DNA from: an uncultured Clostridia bacterium
Lineage (GTDB): Bacteria > Bacillota > Clostridia > Oscillospirales > Ruminococcaceae
Direction: 5' to 3'
DNA length: 36,960 nucleotides
Assembly: GCA_947629275.1 (NCBI GenBank)
Contig: CANRDG010000003.1
Span: 1 to 36,960, forward strand
The position numbers and the translations under genes were made by a program. Shown one piece after another: positions 13,435 to 22,601 of this stretch. Under the pieces are notes generated by a model, which was given only the letters and a program-made list of their open reading frames with translations, did no database searches and was not told the origin of the DNA. How positions within the stretch are numbered: position 1 is the first letter of the stretch; each line of letters begins with the position of its first letter.

Positions 13435-15768
13435 GTGCGACACGCAAAGAAACCAACATTTTTTATCGTCGTATTGCTTATAGCAGCCTTTTCGTACCTG
13501 ACGATATTCGGCGTGCATACCAGATTCGGCGATATTCCGAAAACATATATAAAGAGCGTTGACGAGATACGCTGGGGCATAGACATTCAAGGCGGTGTAA
13601 ACGCTACGTTTGAGCCTGCCGACGACGTTGATGCCTCCGCCGATGAGCTGGAGGCAGCCAAGACTGTAATTGAACAGCGACTTGTCAGCCTTAACATCAC
13701 CGACAGCGAGGTGTATGTTGACTCGGCAAAGGACAGGATAATGGTATCCTTCCCGTGGGCATCGGGCGAGACCGACTTTAACGCCGAGGAAGCCGTAAAC
13801 GAGCTGGGCGACATGGCGGAGCTGAAGTTCGTAAAAGGTACGGAAATGGACGGCGAGCTTATAATGACGGGTACTGCCGTTGATAATGCAAGCGCTTTCC
13901 AAAACCCCGACACGGGAAAATGGGAAGTTGCTTTGACGCTCAATTCAAGCGGCACCAAGGCATTTGCAGATGCCACCACCGAGCTTCACGCAAACGGCGG
14001 ATATATCTCAACATGGATGGACGACGTAAATATTTCCACTGCCACAGTAAGTGCGGATATAACCGACGGCAGAGCCACAATATCGGGCAGCTTCACCTAT
14101 GAAGAAGCTAAATCTCTTGCCGACAAGATAAACGCGGGCGCGCTGCCTATTAAAATGGAAGCCACCAGCACAAGCACAATTTCGCCTACCCTTGGCACGG
14201 GCGCAAGGACTGCTATGGTATACGCAGGCATTATCGCCATGATAATAATTGCGATATATATGATAGTTATCTACAGACTGCCCGGCTTTGTTGCCTGCAT
14301 CGCCCTGTGCGGACAGGTCGCAGGCTCACTTGCTGCTATATCCGGCTTTTTCGCACCGTTTGACAGCTTTACACTCACCATACCCGGTATCGCAGGTATC
14401 ATACTTTCGGTAGGTATGGGCGTTGACGCCAACATAATCACCGCGGAGAGAATAAAAGAAGAGCTTCGCAACGGCAAATCGCTCAACGGCGCAATAGAGC
14501 TCGGCTACAAGAGAGCGTGGTCGGCGGTATTCGACAGTAATATAACGGTAGTATTTGTAGCAGTTATACTCATGGGCGCGTTCGGACCTACCGACAGCTT
14601 TATGGGTACTATAATGAAGCCGCTGTTCTTCGCGTTCGGCGCATCTGCGGCAGGCACTATATATTCGCTCGGCTACACGCTGCTTATAGGTATAATACTC
14701 AACTTTGTATTCGGCATATTCTGTTCACGACTTATGCTCGCATCGCTTTCAAAGTTCAAGGTATTCAGAAAGCACGCGCTGTATAACGGTGTTGCACCCA
14801 AAAAGAAGCAGCGCACACTTAATGTTAACAAGCACGCTGTAAAATTCTATGTATTCTCGGGCATAATGATCGCCGCATTCATAGTAATTACTCTTGTAAG
14901 AGGCGTGAACGTTGCAGTAGAGTTCGAGGGCGGTACTATTATAGAATACAACTACAGCGGAACGATAAATACAAGCGCAGTTGCACAGGCTGTTAAAGAA
15001 GTTTCCGGCGAGGACGTTACCGTTACCACGGGCGAGAACATGGCTGACAACTCGACCACTGTAAAGCTTACGTTTTCTTCAAAAGAGGGTATCTCGTCAG
15101 AAAAGCAGCTTGCCGTTAAAGAAAAGCTTATGGAAACATTTGCAGACAATAACTTAGAGCTTTTGAGTTCTACCGATGTTGCTGCATCAAACGGCAAGGA
15201 GTTCTTCTTCAAATGCCTTGTTGCCGTAATATTCGCCGCGATAGTAATGGTAATTTATATCGGCTTCAGATTCAAAAATATCGGCGGTCTTTCGGCAGGC
15301 TGTATGTGCGTTGCCGCGCTTGTGCACGATATGATATTCGTTTACGGCGCGTTCGTGATATTCGGATACAGCATAGATTCAAACTTTATAGCCGTTTTGC
15401 TGACTATTCTGGGTTACTCTATCAACGCAACGATAATTATCTACGACAGGATACGCGAAAACAGAAAGCTGCTCGGCGCTAAAGCTGAGATAGGCGCGCT
15501 TGTTGACAAGAGCGTTACAGAAACTCTCGGAAGATCCATACACACCACTGTTACTACCGTTTCGGCTATGGTAACAGTGTGCATAGTTTGCTACCTGTGG
15601 GGAATATCTTCAATAATGAGCTTCTCGCTGCCTATAATCGTCGGCATGATATCGGGCGTTTACTCGTCCAACTGCATAGCTCCTACCCTGTGGGTAAAAT
15701 GGCAGCGCCACGTTCAGAAGAAAAACAATTCTAAACGCCCTGCAAAGGCACGTAAACAAGGTGCATAA
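13435..15768 (+). CDS. secDF: Fused protein-export protein SecD-SecF
   Basis: A 777-residue fusion. TM1 is at about 8-26; the SecD signature GIDIQGGVN follows at about 49, then the P1 region and the SecD membrane bundle (about 260-445) with the GMGVDANIITAERIKEE block that carries the functional Asp. A linker rich in Lys leads to the SecF half from about 470, with its TM1, VEFEGGTIIEYN, and a second RND-like bundle ending near 755 (with INATIIIYDRIREN). SecDF uses the ion gradient to pull secreted proteins through SecYEG. The start is GTG with AGGAGG ten bases upstream. Fusion into one chain is common in Gram-positive bacteria. It is a single gene; no yajC is adjacent. Confidence 0.97.
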   Translation: MRHAKKPTFFIVVLLIAAFSYLTIFGVHTRFGDIPKTYIKSVDEIRWGIDIQGGVNATFEPADDVDASADELEAAKTVIEQRLVSLNITDSEVYVDSAKDRIMVSFPWASGETDFNAEEAVNELGDMAELKFVKGTEMDGELIMTGTAVDNASAFQNPDTGKWEVALTLNSSGTKAFADATTELHANGGYISTWMDDVNISTATVSADITDGRATISGSFTYEEAKSLADKINAGALPIKMEATSTSTISPTLGTGARTAMVYAGIIAMIIIAIYMIVIYRLPGFVACIALCGQVAGSLAAISGFFAPFDSFTLTIPGIAGIILSVGMGVDANIITAERIKEELRNGKSLNGAIELGYKRAWSAVFDSNITVVFVAVILMGAFGPTDSFMGTIMKPLFFAFGASAAGTIYSLGYTLLIGIILNFVFGIFCSRLMLASLSKFKVFRKHALYNGVAPKKKQRTLNVNKHAVKFYVFSGIMIAAFIVITLVRGVNVAVEFEGGTIIEYNYSGTINTSAVAQAVKEVSGEDVTVTTGENMADNSTTVKLTFSSKEGISSEKQLAVKEKLMETFADNNLELLSSTDVAASNGKEFFFKCLVAVIFAAIVMVIYIGFRFKNIGGLSAGCMCVAALVHDMIFVYGAFVIFGYSIDSNFIAVLLTILGYSINATIIIYDRIRENRKLLGAKAEIGALVDKSVTETLGRSIHTTVTTVSAMVTVCIVCYLWGISSIMSFSLPIIVGMISGVYSSNCIAPTLWVKWQRHVQKKNNSKRPAKARKQGA

Positions 15769-15797
15769 AATATAAATATAGATATAAAAATATTCTT

Positions 15798-15842
15798 ATC
15801 CCGAACAGACCTGAATTTACGTTTGTTCGGGATATTTTTTTC
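15798..15842 (+). terminator. Terminator of secDF
   Basis: A 10-bp stem (ATCCCGAACA 15798-15807 with TGTTCGGGAT 15824-15833) is followed by ATTTTTTTTC. Confidence 0.9.
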
Positions 15843-15945
15843 GCTCGCCGCGTTAAATATTTTTACTATACCACTTGCGATTTAGTTGTTTGAAACAAAA
15901 AATCCGCCGTTATTTGTATACGATTACAAAAATTTTCGCTTGTGA

Positions 15946-15974
15946 TTGACTTTTAAAGCAAAATGTGTTATTCT
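15946..15974 (+). promoter_or_regulatory. Promoter of the solute-binding lipoprotein
   Basis: TTGACT (15946-15951), 17-base spacer, TATTCT (15969-15974). A leader of about 85 bases follows, with the ribosome site GAAAGGTGG before the ATG. Confidence 0.75.
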
Positions 15975-16067
15975 AATTGTGAGTAAACGGCGTGTGCCAA
16001 AGGCTGCCGTTTTATATTGCTGAATATAAAAATTAAAAACTAAAAACTAATGAAAGGTGGTTTTACA

Positions 16068-17555
16068 ATGCATAATGCAAAGAAAATTCTTGCCTGTGCC
16101 ATGGCAGTGCTTTTGTGTGCAGGCGTAGTCGGCTGCGGAGACTCATCAAGCTCCAGCAGTTCACATGTTGACCAGATACAGGTCACCCTCCCTGAAAGCG
16201 TTGACCCCAATGACGAAAGCACACTTACCGTTTCGGACATACCAGAGGGAGAACCTACGGAGCTTGACTGGCTGTCTTACTGGGATATAAATCCGGAGGA
16301 AGGAAACCCCGAAAAGAGATCGGAACTACAGCTGTTTGAACAGAAGGGCGGTTCGATACATTATTCAAGAGTACGTTCCGATGCCAAGTATGAAAAACTC
16401 GCGAGCCGTCTTATGTCGAACGACCCCCCCGATATGTGGTGGTATGAACAGGCTATGGACTTCCCTGCAAACTGCCTGCAAAATATGTTCCAGCCTATTG
16501 ACGATCTGGTAGACTTTGATACTCCGCTTTGGAGCGACGTTAAGGAAAAGGCTGACGAATATACCATAGACGGAAATCACTTTGTTGCACCTGTAAAGTT
16601 CAACTTCCAGGGCATAATTACATACGATAAGGACAGGGTAGAAGAACTAGGCTTTGATGATCCGTATGAAATGTATCTTAACGATGAATGGGACTGGAAC
16701 GCTCTTGAAGAGATATGCAGAGCGTGGGTAGATACTTCTACCGAAGAAGAACCGAGAATAGGTCTTAACGGCTGGTTCCACAACTTTATATTCGCTTCCA
16801 CCGGTGAAACGGTAATTATGCGCGATGATGCAACTGGTCAGTATGTAAACAACATAGACAGCGCAAATCTTGAAAGAGCCGCAAACTGGCTGTACAATAT
16901 GTCCAAGGACGGTCTTATAGACAACAAATGGATAGAGGGCGCGCAGAACGCCTTCAATGAAGGATATCTGTTCTACTCCATGGGTCCGTGGGCATCTATT
17001 GACTCACACACACCGGGCGACGGCGCAAACTGGGCTAACGTACCTATCCCGCGCGATCCTAACTCCGACAAGCTGTATGCTAAACTTGATACCGTTGCAT
17101 ATATGTGGATAAAAGGCTCTACAAAGTCTGCCGCTATGAAGACATGGCTGGAGTGCGCTAAGATAGTTGCCACCGACCCGGCTATAATAGAGCAGGATAA
17201 GGCCAAGTTCTTTGTAAACAACCCCAACTGGACCGACGAGATGTACGAGCTTGCTTACAATCCTATGGCTAACGACAAGATAACCGTTATAACCGACCCC
17301 GGCTACGGTATATCAACGTTGCTGTCCGATCAGGATTCCGCTACCAACGACTCCAAGGAAGCCGTTATACAGCTGGTATATTCTTCTGTCAGCAAGACCG
17401 ACGAAGCAGGCTCTCAGCTTACATGGGCTGTTGTAAGGGATATGTACAACAACACGATAAATTCCGAGCTTGCTATATTCAACGACAAACTTGCAAACTA
17501 TTCGCTCGGCGGCGCTTACACCCCTGCCGAGGACACCGGTTCTGCTGCTGAATAA
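16068..17555 (+). CDS. Extracellular solute-binding lipoprotein, family 1
   Basis: A 495-residue protein starting at the ATG at 16068. The in-frame codon 18 bases earlier would overlap the GAAAGGTGG ribosome site. Residues 1-24 form a lipoprotein signal with lipobox GVVGC, followed by a Ser-rich linker. The mature protein has the family 1 (carbohydrate/oligosaccharide) binding-protein pattern: LDWLSYWD near the start, then NDPPDMWWYEQAMDF, LVDFDTPLW, FVAPVKFNFQGIITYDKDRVEELGFDDP, and YSMGPWASID near the hinge. The many surface Trp and Tyr residues fit sugar binding. No ABC permease or ATPase lies beside it, so it must use a transporter encoded elsewhere or act only as a receptor. Flanked by its own promoter and terminator. 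Confidence 0.9.
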   Translation: MHNAKKILACAMAVLLCAGVVGCGDSSSSSSSHVDQIQVTLPESVDPNDESTLTVSDIPEGEPTELDWLSYWDINPEEGNPEKRSELQLFEQKGGSIHYSRVRSDAKYEKLASRLMSNDPPDMWWYEQAMDFPANCLQNMFQPIDDLVDFDTPLWSDVKEKADEYTIDGNHFVAPVKFNFQGIITYDKDRVEELGFDDPYEMYLNDEWDWNALEEICRAWVDTSTEEEPRIGLNGWFHNFIFASTGETVIMRDDATGQYVNNIDSANLERAANWLYNMSKDGLIDNKWIEGAQNAFNEGYLFYSMGPWASIDSHTPGDGANWANVPIPRDPNSDKLYAKLDTVAYMWIKGSTKSAAMKTWLECAKIVATDPAIIEQDKAKFFVNNPNWTDEMYELAYNPMANDKITVITDPGYGISTLLSDQDSATNDSKEAVIQLVYSSVSKTDEAGSQLTWAVVRDMYNNTINSELAIFNDKLANYSLGGAYTPAEDTGSAAE

Positions 17556-17574
17556 TAAGCATTTAAATACAATT

Positions 17575-17609
17575 ATCACCGACGTGCAAAAGCGTCGGTG
17601 ATTTTTTAT
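17575..17609 (+). terminator. Terminator of the solute-binding lipoprotein
   Basis: A 10-bp stem (ATCACCGACG 17575-17584 with CGTCGGTGAT 17593-17602) is followed by TTTTTATC. The T tract overlaps the stop codon of the converging gene at 17606. Confidence 0.9.
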
Positions 17610-17977
17610 CTGTTCGGCAAAAGAGGCATATTGCTGCGGTATATCCTGTCAACGCCGCCGCGTATCACTTCACATTCCGAGAAAAATTCGTCGTTATCCT
17701 TTCTGTAAAGATATTCAATGCGCGCCACAGCATCTCCTATGCCGCTGACCGTCTCGGCGCTTTCAAAAAATGCCGCAGTAGATGCCATGCTCTCCCAGTA
17801 TGAGCATAGTTCTTCGATAGCTTTTTCGGTATCGGGCGAGCGCGTTTCTGCAAGCGACTGCGCCCTGTCAATAATGGTGTTCATGCGTTTGCTGCACGCG
17901 CCAAGGTACACAGACCACCCCACGCCAAATATGAATATCACCGCTAAGATACCACAGCACAGCCATACTCTTTTCAT
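17606..17977 (-). CDS. DUF4363-like membrane-anchored protein
   Basis: A 123-residue protein with an N-terminal hydrophobic segment (about 4-26) and a helical, extracytoplasmic remainder rich in Glu and Ala. It resembles small clostridial DUF4363 proteins, which commonly sit next to DUF421 genes, as here. The ATG at 17977 follows the DUF421 stop by four bases with AAGGGG as ribosome site, so the two are co-transcribed. In the wider group these pairs are often sporulation-associated; the divergent germinant-receptor operon agrees with this, but a role is not shown. Confidence 0.75.
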   Translation of the reverse strand: MKRVWLCCGILAVIFIFGVGWSVYLGACSKRMNTIIDRAQSLAETRSPDTEKAIEELCSYWESMASTAAFFESAETVSGIGDAVARIEYLYRKDNDEFFSECEVIRGGVDRIYRSNMPLLPNR

Positions 17978-17981
17978 GCTT

Positions 17982-18647
17982 TTACCCCTTTTCTTTTTCG
18001 ATTATCTTGTAACTTCCGTCTGAACTCGCCGTCATGAGGAACACCTCATGTGGCGATATTTTTTTATCTTTGAGAATGTTTTTCAGCCATTCTTCCGAAA
18101 GTTTAAGATATGCAAGCGAGCGTTTCACAACATCGCCGTCGTCTATCACCACCTGCGGAGGATCACCCGAGGGCTGCGATTTTTCGCCGTTTACCGGCTG
18201 TTTTGCAGATTTTAAAAACGCGCTTACCGCTCCCGTGGTCTCTATTACCGCATACTGAACCTCCGATATATCAAATATTCCCTGCGAGCGCAATGCCTCC
18301 AGAACGTCGTCGGCAGTATAGCGAAGTTCATTTAGCTGTTTTTGGTCGAGCACACCGTCCGAAATGATTATCTTCGGGCTGCCCGATACCATTCTTCGCA
18401 GTTTGCGCGATTTAAGCGTTGCCGCGGACATCAAAACGTCAAGGCACACAAGCGTTAATATCGGCACAATGCCAAGCAGCATAGGCGTGCCGGGGTCTTC
18501 GATAGGCAAAGTTGCGATATTTGAGATAAGAATAGTTATAACAAACTCCGACGGCTGTAATTCACCCAACTGCCGTTTTCCCATAAGGCGTATCGCGAAC
18601 ACTACAAGTATATACAAAAGCACTGCCCTTAAAAATACGATAAGCAA
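17982..18647 (-). CDS. DUF421 (YetF/YrbG-type) membrane protein
   Basis: A 221-residue protein with three membrane segments in the first 80 residues and the family hallmarks MGKRQLGELQPSEFVITILISN and PKIIISDGVLDQKQLNELRYT. The second is the conserved cytoplasmic domain start, followed by a beta-rich region with DVLEALRSQGIFDISEVQYAVIE. An insertion of about 35 residues (from VSAFLKSAK) interrupts the domain end. The start is TTG at 18647 with GAAAGGAG nine bases upstream; there is no ATG in a suitable position. In Bacillus, members of this family are linked to spore resistance and germination. Function is otherwise unknown. Confidence 0.9.
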   Translation of the reverse strand: MLIVFLRAVLLYILVVFAIRLMGKRQLGELQPSEFVITILISNIATLPIEDPGTPMLLGIVPILTLVCLDVLMSAATLKSRKLRRMVSGSPKIIISDGVLDQKQLNELRYTADDVLEALRSQGIFDISEVQYAVIETTGAVSAFLKSAKQPVNGEKSQPSGDPPQVVIDDGDVVKRSLAYLKLSEEWLKNILKDKKISPHEVFLMTASSDGSYKIIEKEKG

Positions 18648-18682
18648 TTAAAACGCTCCTTTCAGATCACTAGTATTTTTCC

Positions 18683-18712
18683 GCGAATGGTGCAAATAAT
18701 ACATTACATAGA
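18683..18712 (+). promoter_or_regulatory. Possible sigma-G-like promoter of the ger operon
   Basis: CGAATG (18683-18688), a 17-base spacer and CATAGAA (18706-18712) resemble forespore sigma-G elements (TGAATA and CATACTA). The region overlaps the divergent DUF421 promoter. No sigma-A promoter is visible on this strand. Confidence 0.3.
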
Positions 18713-18724
18713 AAATACAGTCAA
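18696..18724 (-). promoter_or_regulatory. Promoter of the DUF421-DUF4363 pair
   Basis: Minus-strand TTGACT (18719-18724), 17-base spacer, TATTAT (18696-18701). It gives a leader of about 45 bases. Confidence 0.65.
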
Positions 18725-18748
18725 CACAAAAATGAAAGGAGAATTTTT

Positions 18749-20248
18749 ATGCCTTGCTTTCCCGACTATTCTAATTATGAAAATATAAAAATAGCTTCTT
18801 CCCTGGAAAAAGCCCTGCTAGATCTTCGCTCTATAATGGGCGGAACTATGGATCTTAACATTATGGAAGTACTGGTGAGCGGTCACAAGTGCGCTGTGGT
18901 GTCTATCGAGAACATGACGTCTACCGACATAATGACCGAGCTTTTGTTTCAGCCGCTGACCTCTTTGCAGCTTGGTGAAAATTCCAAGCCGCAGGATATT
19001 GCCGACTGGCTTACAAAATGCAGCCTGCTCTCCGCCGAGAGACGCACCTGTTTTGACTACGGCGAGGCTGTAACGCAGCTGTTTTCGGGTTTTGCACTGG
19101 TTTTGGTAAACGGACTTGCAAGCGGCTATCTTTTCGGCATACAGGGCTTTGACAAACGTGCGATAGACGAGCCAACGAGCGATCTTAACGTTCTGGGCGG
19201 CAGAGACGGATTTATAGAAGTTTTGCGCACCAACGTATCACTGGTGCGTAGGCGGCTGAAAACTCCATGTCTGCGTTTTGAACTGTCAAAAATAGGTACA
19301 AAAAGCAAGACCGATGTTTGCATCGTTTATATGGCCGACCGCTGCTCTTCGGAACTTGTGGACTCGGTGCGGCAGAGGATAAGCTCGATAAAGCTTGAAA
19401 CGGTACTGAGCAGCGGATATATAATGCCCTACCTTATGAAAAGCAGCAAGAGCATTTTTACCGATGTGCAGTCTACTGACAGACCTGATGCATTCGCTGC
19501 AAAGCTGTGCGAAGGCAAGGTGGGCATTATAATAGACGGCACGCCTTTCACGCTGCTAGTGCCGACATTTTTTATAGAAAACTTCAACACCGTTGACGAC
19601 TACGCCAACCGACCATACTATGCGACATATATACGCTGCATAAAATATATCGCTTTTATACTGGCAGTGCTGCTGCCGGGCGTGTATGTTGCGCTGGCAA
19701 CTTTTCATTCTGAAACTTTTTCATACAAGCTGCTTTTGAGCCTTGTCGTTTCGGAGGAATCCACACCATATCCGCTGGTATTTGATGTTGTTATAATAAC
19801 GCTTATGTATGAGATACTGCGCGAGGCAGGCATACGTCTGCCGAAAACCGTGGGCGGCGCGGTATCTATAGTGGGCGGCTTGATCATAGGCGATGCGGCT
19901 GTGAACAGCGGACTTATATCCGCTCCTATCCTTATAATACTGGGTCTTACGGCAACTTCTTCATTCGTTATACCAAACCTCAATCAGCAGACATCCGTAC
20001 TTCGCATGATAATGATAATAGCAGGCGGCGTGGCAGGCCTTTACGGAATAACTCTGGTATCTGCCGCAGTGCTTGCAAACGCCTGTGCGCTTTCTGACAA
20101 CGGTATTCCTTATACCGCGCCCGTAACGCCGTTTTTCAAGTCGGGCTTTAAAGATATACTCATGAGGGCAGGCTTCAAAAGACTTGAAAAAACGCAGACT
20201 TTGGTAAGCGATTTCAGGGCAAGCGAAAACAATACCGAGGAGGCATAA
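18749..20248 (+). CDS. gerA: Spore germination protein, GerA family subunit A
   Basis: A 499-residue GerAA/GerKA-type receptor subunit. The N-terminal 280 residues are soluble, with the family blocks DLNIMEVLVSGHKCAVVSIE, QGFDKRAIDEPTSDLNVLGGRDGF (the usual R-x-EPxSE-xxxxGxRDGF region, here EPTSD), NVSLVRRRL and VGIIIDGTPFTLLVPTFFIENF. Four to five membrane helices follow at about 285-445, including REAGIRLPKTVGGAVSIVGGLIIGDAAVNSGL. It forms, with GerB and GerC, a receptor in the spore inner membrane that senses germinants. The ribosome site AAAGGAGAA precedes the ATG. First gene of a compact A-B-C operon. Confidence 0.96.
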   Translation: MPCFPDYSNYENIKIASSLEKALLDLRSIMGGTMDLNIMEVLVSGHKCAVVSIENMTSTDIMTELLFQPLTSLQLGENSKPQDIADWLTKCSLLSAERRTCFDYGEAVTQLFSGFALVLVNGLASGYLFGIQGFDKRAIDEPTSDLNVLGGRDGFIEVLRTNVSLVRRRLKTPCLRFELSKIGTKSKTDVCIVYMADRCSSELVDSVRQRISSIKLETVLSSGYIMPYLMKSSKSIFTDVQSTDRPDAFAAKLCEGKVGIIIDGTPFTLLVPTFFIENFNTVDDYANRPYYATYIRCIKYIAFILAVLLPGVYVALATFHSETFSYKLLLSLVVSEESTPYPLVFDVVIITLMYEILREAGIRLPKTVGGAVSIVGGLIIGDAAVNSGLISAPILIILGLTATSSFVIPNLNQQTSVLRMIMIIAGGVAGLYGITLVSAAVLANACALSDNGIPYTAPVTPFFKSGFKDILMRAGFKRLEKTQTLVSDFRASENNTEEA

Positions 20249-20250
20249 AA

Positions 20251-21330
20251 ATGAAAAAACCGCACGCAATATCTGCTTCCCAGCTTATATGCCTGTTGTT
20301 GGTGGGCAGGCTGTTCATAATGATGACATACTCTCCGGCAGGCGGCGACAACACGCTGATAACCATTATCGGCGGACTTATAACCAACGCGGCTTTGGCA
20401 GCGGTAATGCTATTCCCGCTTCTTTTGCTGAAAAAATTTCCCGATAAAAATGCCGTGCAACTGGGGTACTGCGCCGCAAAACCGGTGGGCATAACGCTTT
20501 CGGTCATATATACCGCATTTTTAGCATGGGCGACAGTAAAAACTATGTGCGATTTTTCGCAGTTTATAACGTTTGCGTTCCCGATATTTACCGCCAAACG
20601 AGTTATAGTTATATTCATGGCTGCAACGGCACTTTATATCTCAACACTGGGTATAGAGCCTATTGCGCGCAGCGCCGCTGTAGTAACGGTTCTGTTCTTT
20701 ATAATGCTGATAACGGTACTTCTCGGCACAAGTGGAGAGATAGACATTCACAACCTTAACATCTCTATAGAAGACCCTTTGGGCGGCATAATAAAAAGCT
20801 CTTTTGGCTCGTTTGCCAGAAACTCGGAGCTTATTTTAGCCTGCCTGCTTTTGCCCAAGCTGCGTTCAAAGCAGTGCGGCGCGGTTTACGGCTACATTAC
20901 CATAAAATATGTAGTGGTCGCTTCTATAGCTTTTCTATGCTCTGCAATACTCGGCGATTTCGCATACTCTTCTCCCCTTCCGTTTTTTCATTTAAGCTCA
21001 TATTCAAACACATCTGTAATAGCGCGCTTCGATTCGCTTTTTCTTATACTGTGGACATTCTGCGCCGTTACAAAGCTTTCGCTGTGCATATACCTTGCAG
21101 GAGAATGTATCAAATGCATATCGCCGAAGATAAAACCGTTTTATGCTACTTTGCCGGTAACTGTCGCCGCGCTGATATGCTCGGTATTTATAATAATGTA
21201 TTACGATATTACAAAGGCTGAAAACGAGTATATATGGTCGGGTGTAATAATACTTCTCGCGGCTGTTATACCGGCGCTGCTGCTTATTTTGCCGAAAGAA
21301 AAGCGCAGCAAAAAGGAGGCATCATCATGA
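20251..21330 (+). CDS. gerB: Spore germination protein, GerB-type permease
   Basis: A 359-residue integral membrane protein with about ten hydrophobic helices and the endospore-germination APC-permease pattern (ISASQLICLLLVGRLF at the start). In GerABC receptors this subunit contains the germinant-binding pocket, so it sets specificity. It starts two bases after the gerA stop, using a GAGGAGG site inside the end of gerA. Its stop overlaps the start of gerC (ATGA). Confidence 0.94.
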   Translation: MKKPHAISASQLICLLLVGRLFIMMTYSPAGGDNTLITIIGGLITNAALAAVMLFPLLLLKKFPDKNAVQLGYCAAKPVGITLSVIYTAFLAWATVKTMCDFSQFITFAFPIFTAKRVIVIFMAATALYISTLGIEPIARSAAVVTVLFFIMLITVLLGTSGEIDIHNLNISIEDPLGGIIKSSFGSFARNSELILACLLLPKLRSKQCGAVYGYITIKYVVVASIAFLCSAILGDFAYSSPLPFFHLSSYSNTSVIARFDSLFLILWTFCAVTKLSLCIYLAGECIKCISPKIKPFYATLPVTVAALICSVFIIMYYDITKAENEYIWSGVIILLAAVIPALLLILPKEKRSKKEASS

Positions 21331-22448
21331 TCATGAAAATTAAACGTTTGCTGACACTGCTTCTGACTGTGGCAGTTGCTTTTACAATGTGTTCCTGCTC
21401 GTCTATAGTTGAACTTGAAAAACAGGCTATAATTTCGGCGGTGGGCATTGACAAGGGAGAAAACAAAAAATTCAAGGTCAGCGCGCAGGTGTTCCAGTCA
21501 ATGGGGGCAGGCTCTTCAACGCCCGTTGACAGCAGCCAGACAAACACTATCATAGTTTCAGCCGAGGGCGACACCGTGGCACAGTGCATGAACGACATAT
21601 CATACACTTTGGGCAGGGATATAAACATCGGACACAGCAAATTTATCGTAATAGGCAAAGATGCGTTGAGCATACCTTTCTCTGAAAGCCTTGATTACTT
21701 TTTGCGCAGTGAACAGACTTACCTTGGCGTGCCTGTAATTAGCAGCAAAACCACCGCGCGCGATATTCTTGATGTTAAGCTGAAAAACGAGGTGGAGACC
21801 GCTATTGCAGTTGAGAACATCATACGCACGGCTGTTGAAAACGGCAACGCGCTGGAAACAGACCTTCTAAGTATAGCAAATTCAGTTACCGCCGCCCTGC
21901 CGATAGTGGAAGCACAAAATCCACCCAAGAAAGACGACAAGGAAAAGCAGGAAAACTCCGAAGAAGAAGATACCAAGCTGGTATTCAGCGGAACACAGAT
22001 AGTTCACGACGGAAAGATAGTATACACCGCCACGGCAGAAGAAACTATGGCGTACTGCTGGCTGGAGGGAAAGCTTGACAAGGCGCAGCTTTGCCTTGCG
22101 CAGAGCCCTCAGCATCTCAACGTGAACGTTACGCTGATACGCCGCTCGGCTACAATTCGCAAGATAAACGGCGAATATGTCATGATATACAAAATACGCG
22201 CTAAAGTAAAGCTTCTTGACAGCTTTAAGCCTATCTCAAACGGCTGCGAGATATGCATGGCAACAAAACAGCAGCTGGAAGAGATGTGTTCAGAAGCATT
22301 TGCAAAGCTTACCCTCTGCCCGAACGGCGATTTTATAGGCGTTGAAAGAATAGCAAGAAGCGTTTACCCGGTCGCTGCACTGCATGACGACAATATATTT
22401 GAAAACTGCGGCATTTCGGTAGAGGTAGAATGTGCTGCCGATAAATAG
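21327..22448 (+). CDS. gerC: Spore germination lipoprotein, Ger(x)C family
   Basis: A 373-residue lipoprotein. The start is the ATG at 21327 in the ATGA overlap with gerB, preceded by AAAAGGAGG; an open frame extends upstream inside gerB but has no ribosome site. The signal peptide ends in the lipobox TMCSC near residue 23, then the family opening IVELEKQAIISAVGIDKG. The family blocks GHSKFIVIGKDAL and TYLGVPVISSK are present. A Lys/Glu-rich stretch near residue 200 is probably a flexible insertion. It is the third subunit of the germinant receptor, anchored to the spore inner membrane. Confidence 0.95.
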   Translation: MIMKIKRLLTLLLTVAVAFTMCSCSSIVELEKQAIISAVGIDKGENKKFKVSAQVFQSMGAGSSTPVDSSQTNTIIVSAEGDTVAQCMNDISYTLGRDINIGHSKFIVIGKDALSIPFSESLDYFLRSEQTYLGVPVISSKTTARDILDVKLKNEVETAIAVENIIRTAVENGNALETDLLSIANSVTAALPIVEAQNPPKKDDKEKQENSEEEDTKLVFSGTQIVHDGKIVYTATAEETMAYCWLEGKLDKAQLCLAQSPQHLNVNVTLIRRSATIRKINGEYVMIYKIRAKVKLLDSFKPISNGCEICMATKQQLEEMCSEAFAKLTLCPNGDFIGVERIARSVYPVAALHDDNIFENCGISVEVECAADK

Positions 22449-22501
22449 CGCGTTCGTGAGGCATTATTGGGTAATAAGACCATAAGCACGGGCGGAATAT
22501 A

Positions 22502-22535
22502 AGCAATAGTTACAAAAATATTGCTCGGCTATTGC
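22502..22535 (+). promoter_or_regulatory. Alternative inverted repeats overlapping the yloU -35 box
   Basis: AGCAATA (22502-22508) can pair with TATTGCT (22519-22525), while GCAATAG (22503-22509) can pair with CTATTGC (22529-22535). The last arm overlaps the TTGCAA -35 box. No T run follows, so it looks more like an operator than a terminator for gerC, for which I see no clear terminator. Confidence 0.35.
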
Positions 22536-22560
22536 AAACGCAGCCTTTGTGTGTTATAAT
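22532..22560 (+). promoter_or_regulatory. Promoter of the yloU-yloV pair
   Basis: TTGCAA (22532-22537), 17-base spacer, TATAAT (22555-22560), about 42 bases before the start at 22602. Confidence 0.8.
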
Positions 22561-22601
22561 TGTTGTATGTAACTTTGACGGAAAGAGAGCGTGGTTCTTT
22601 T

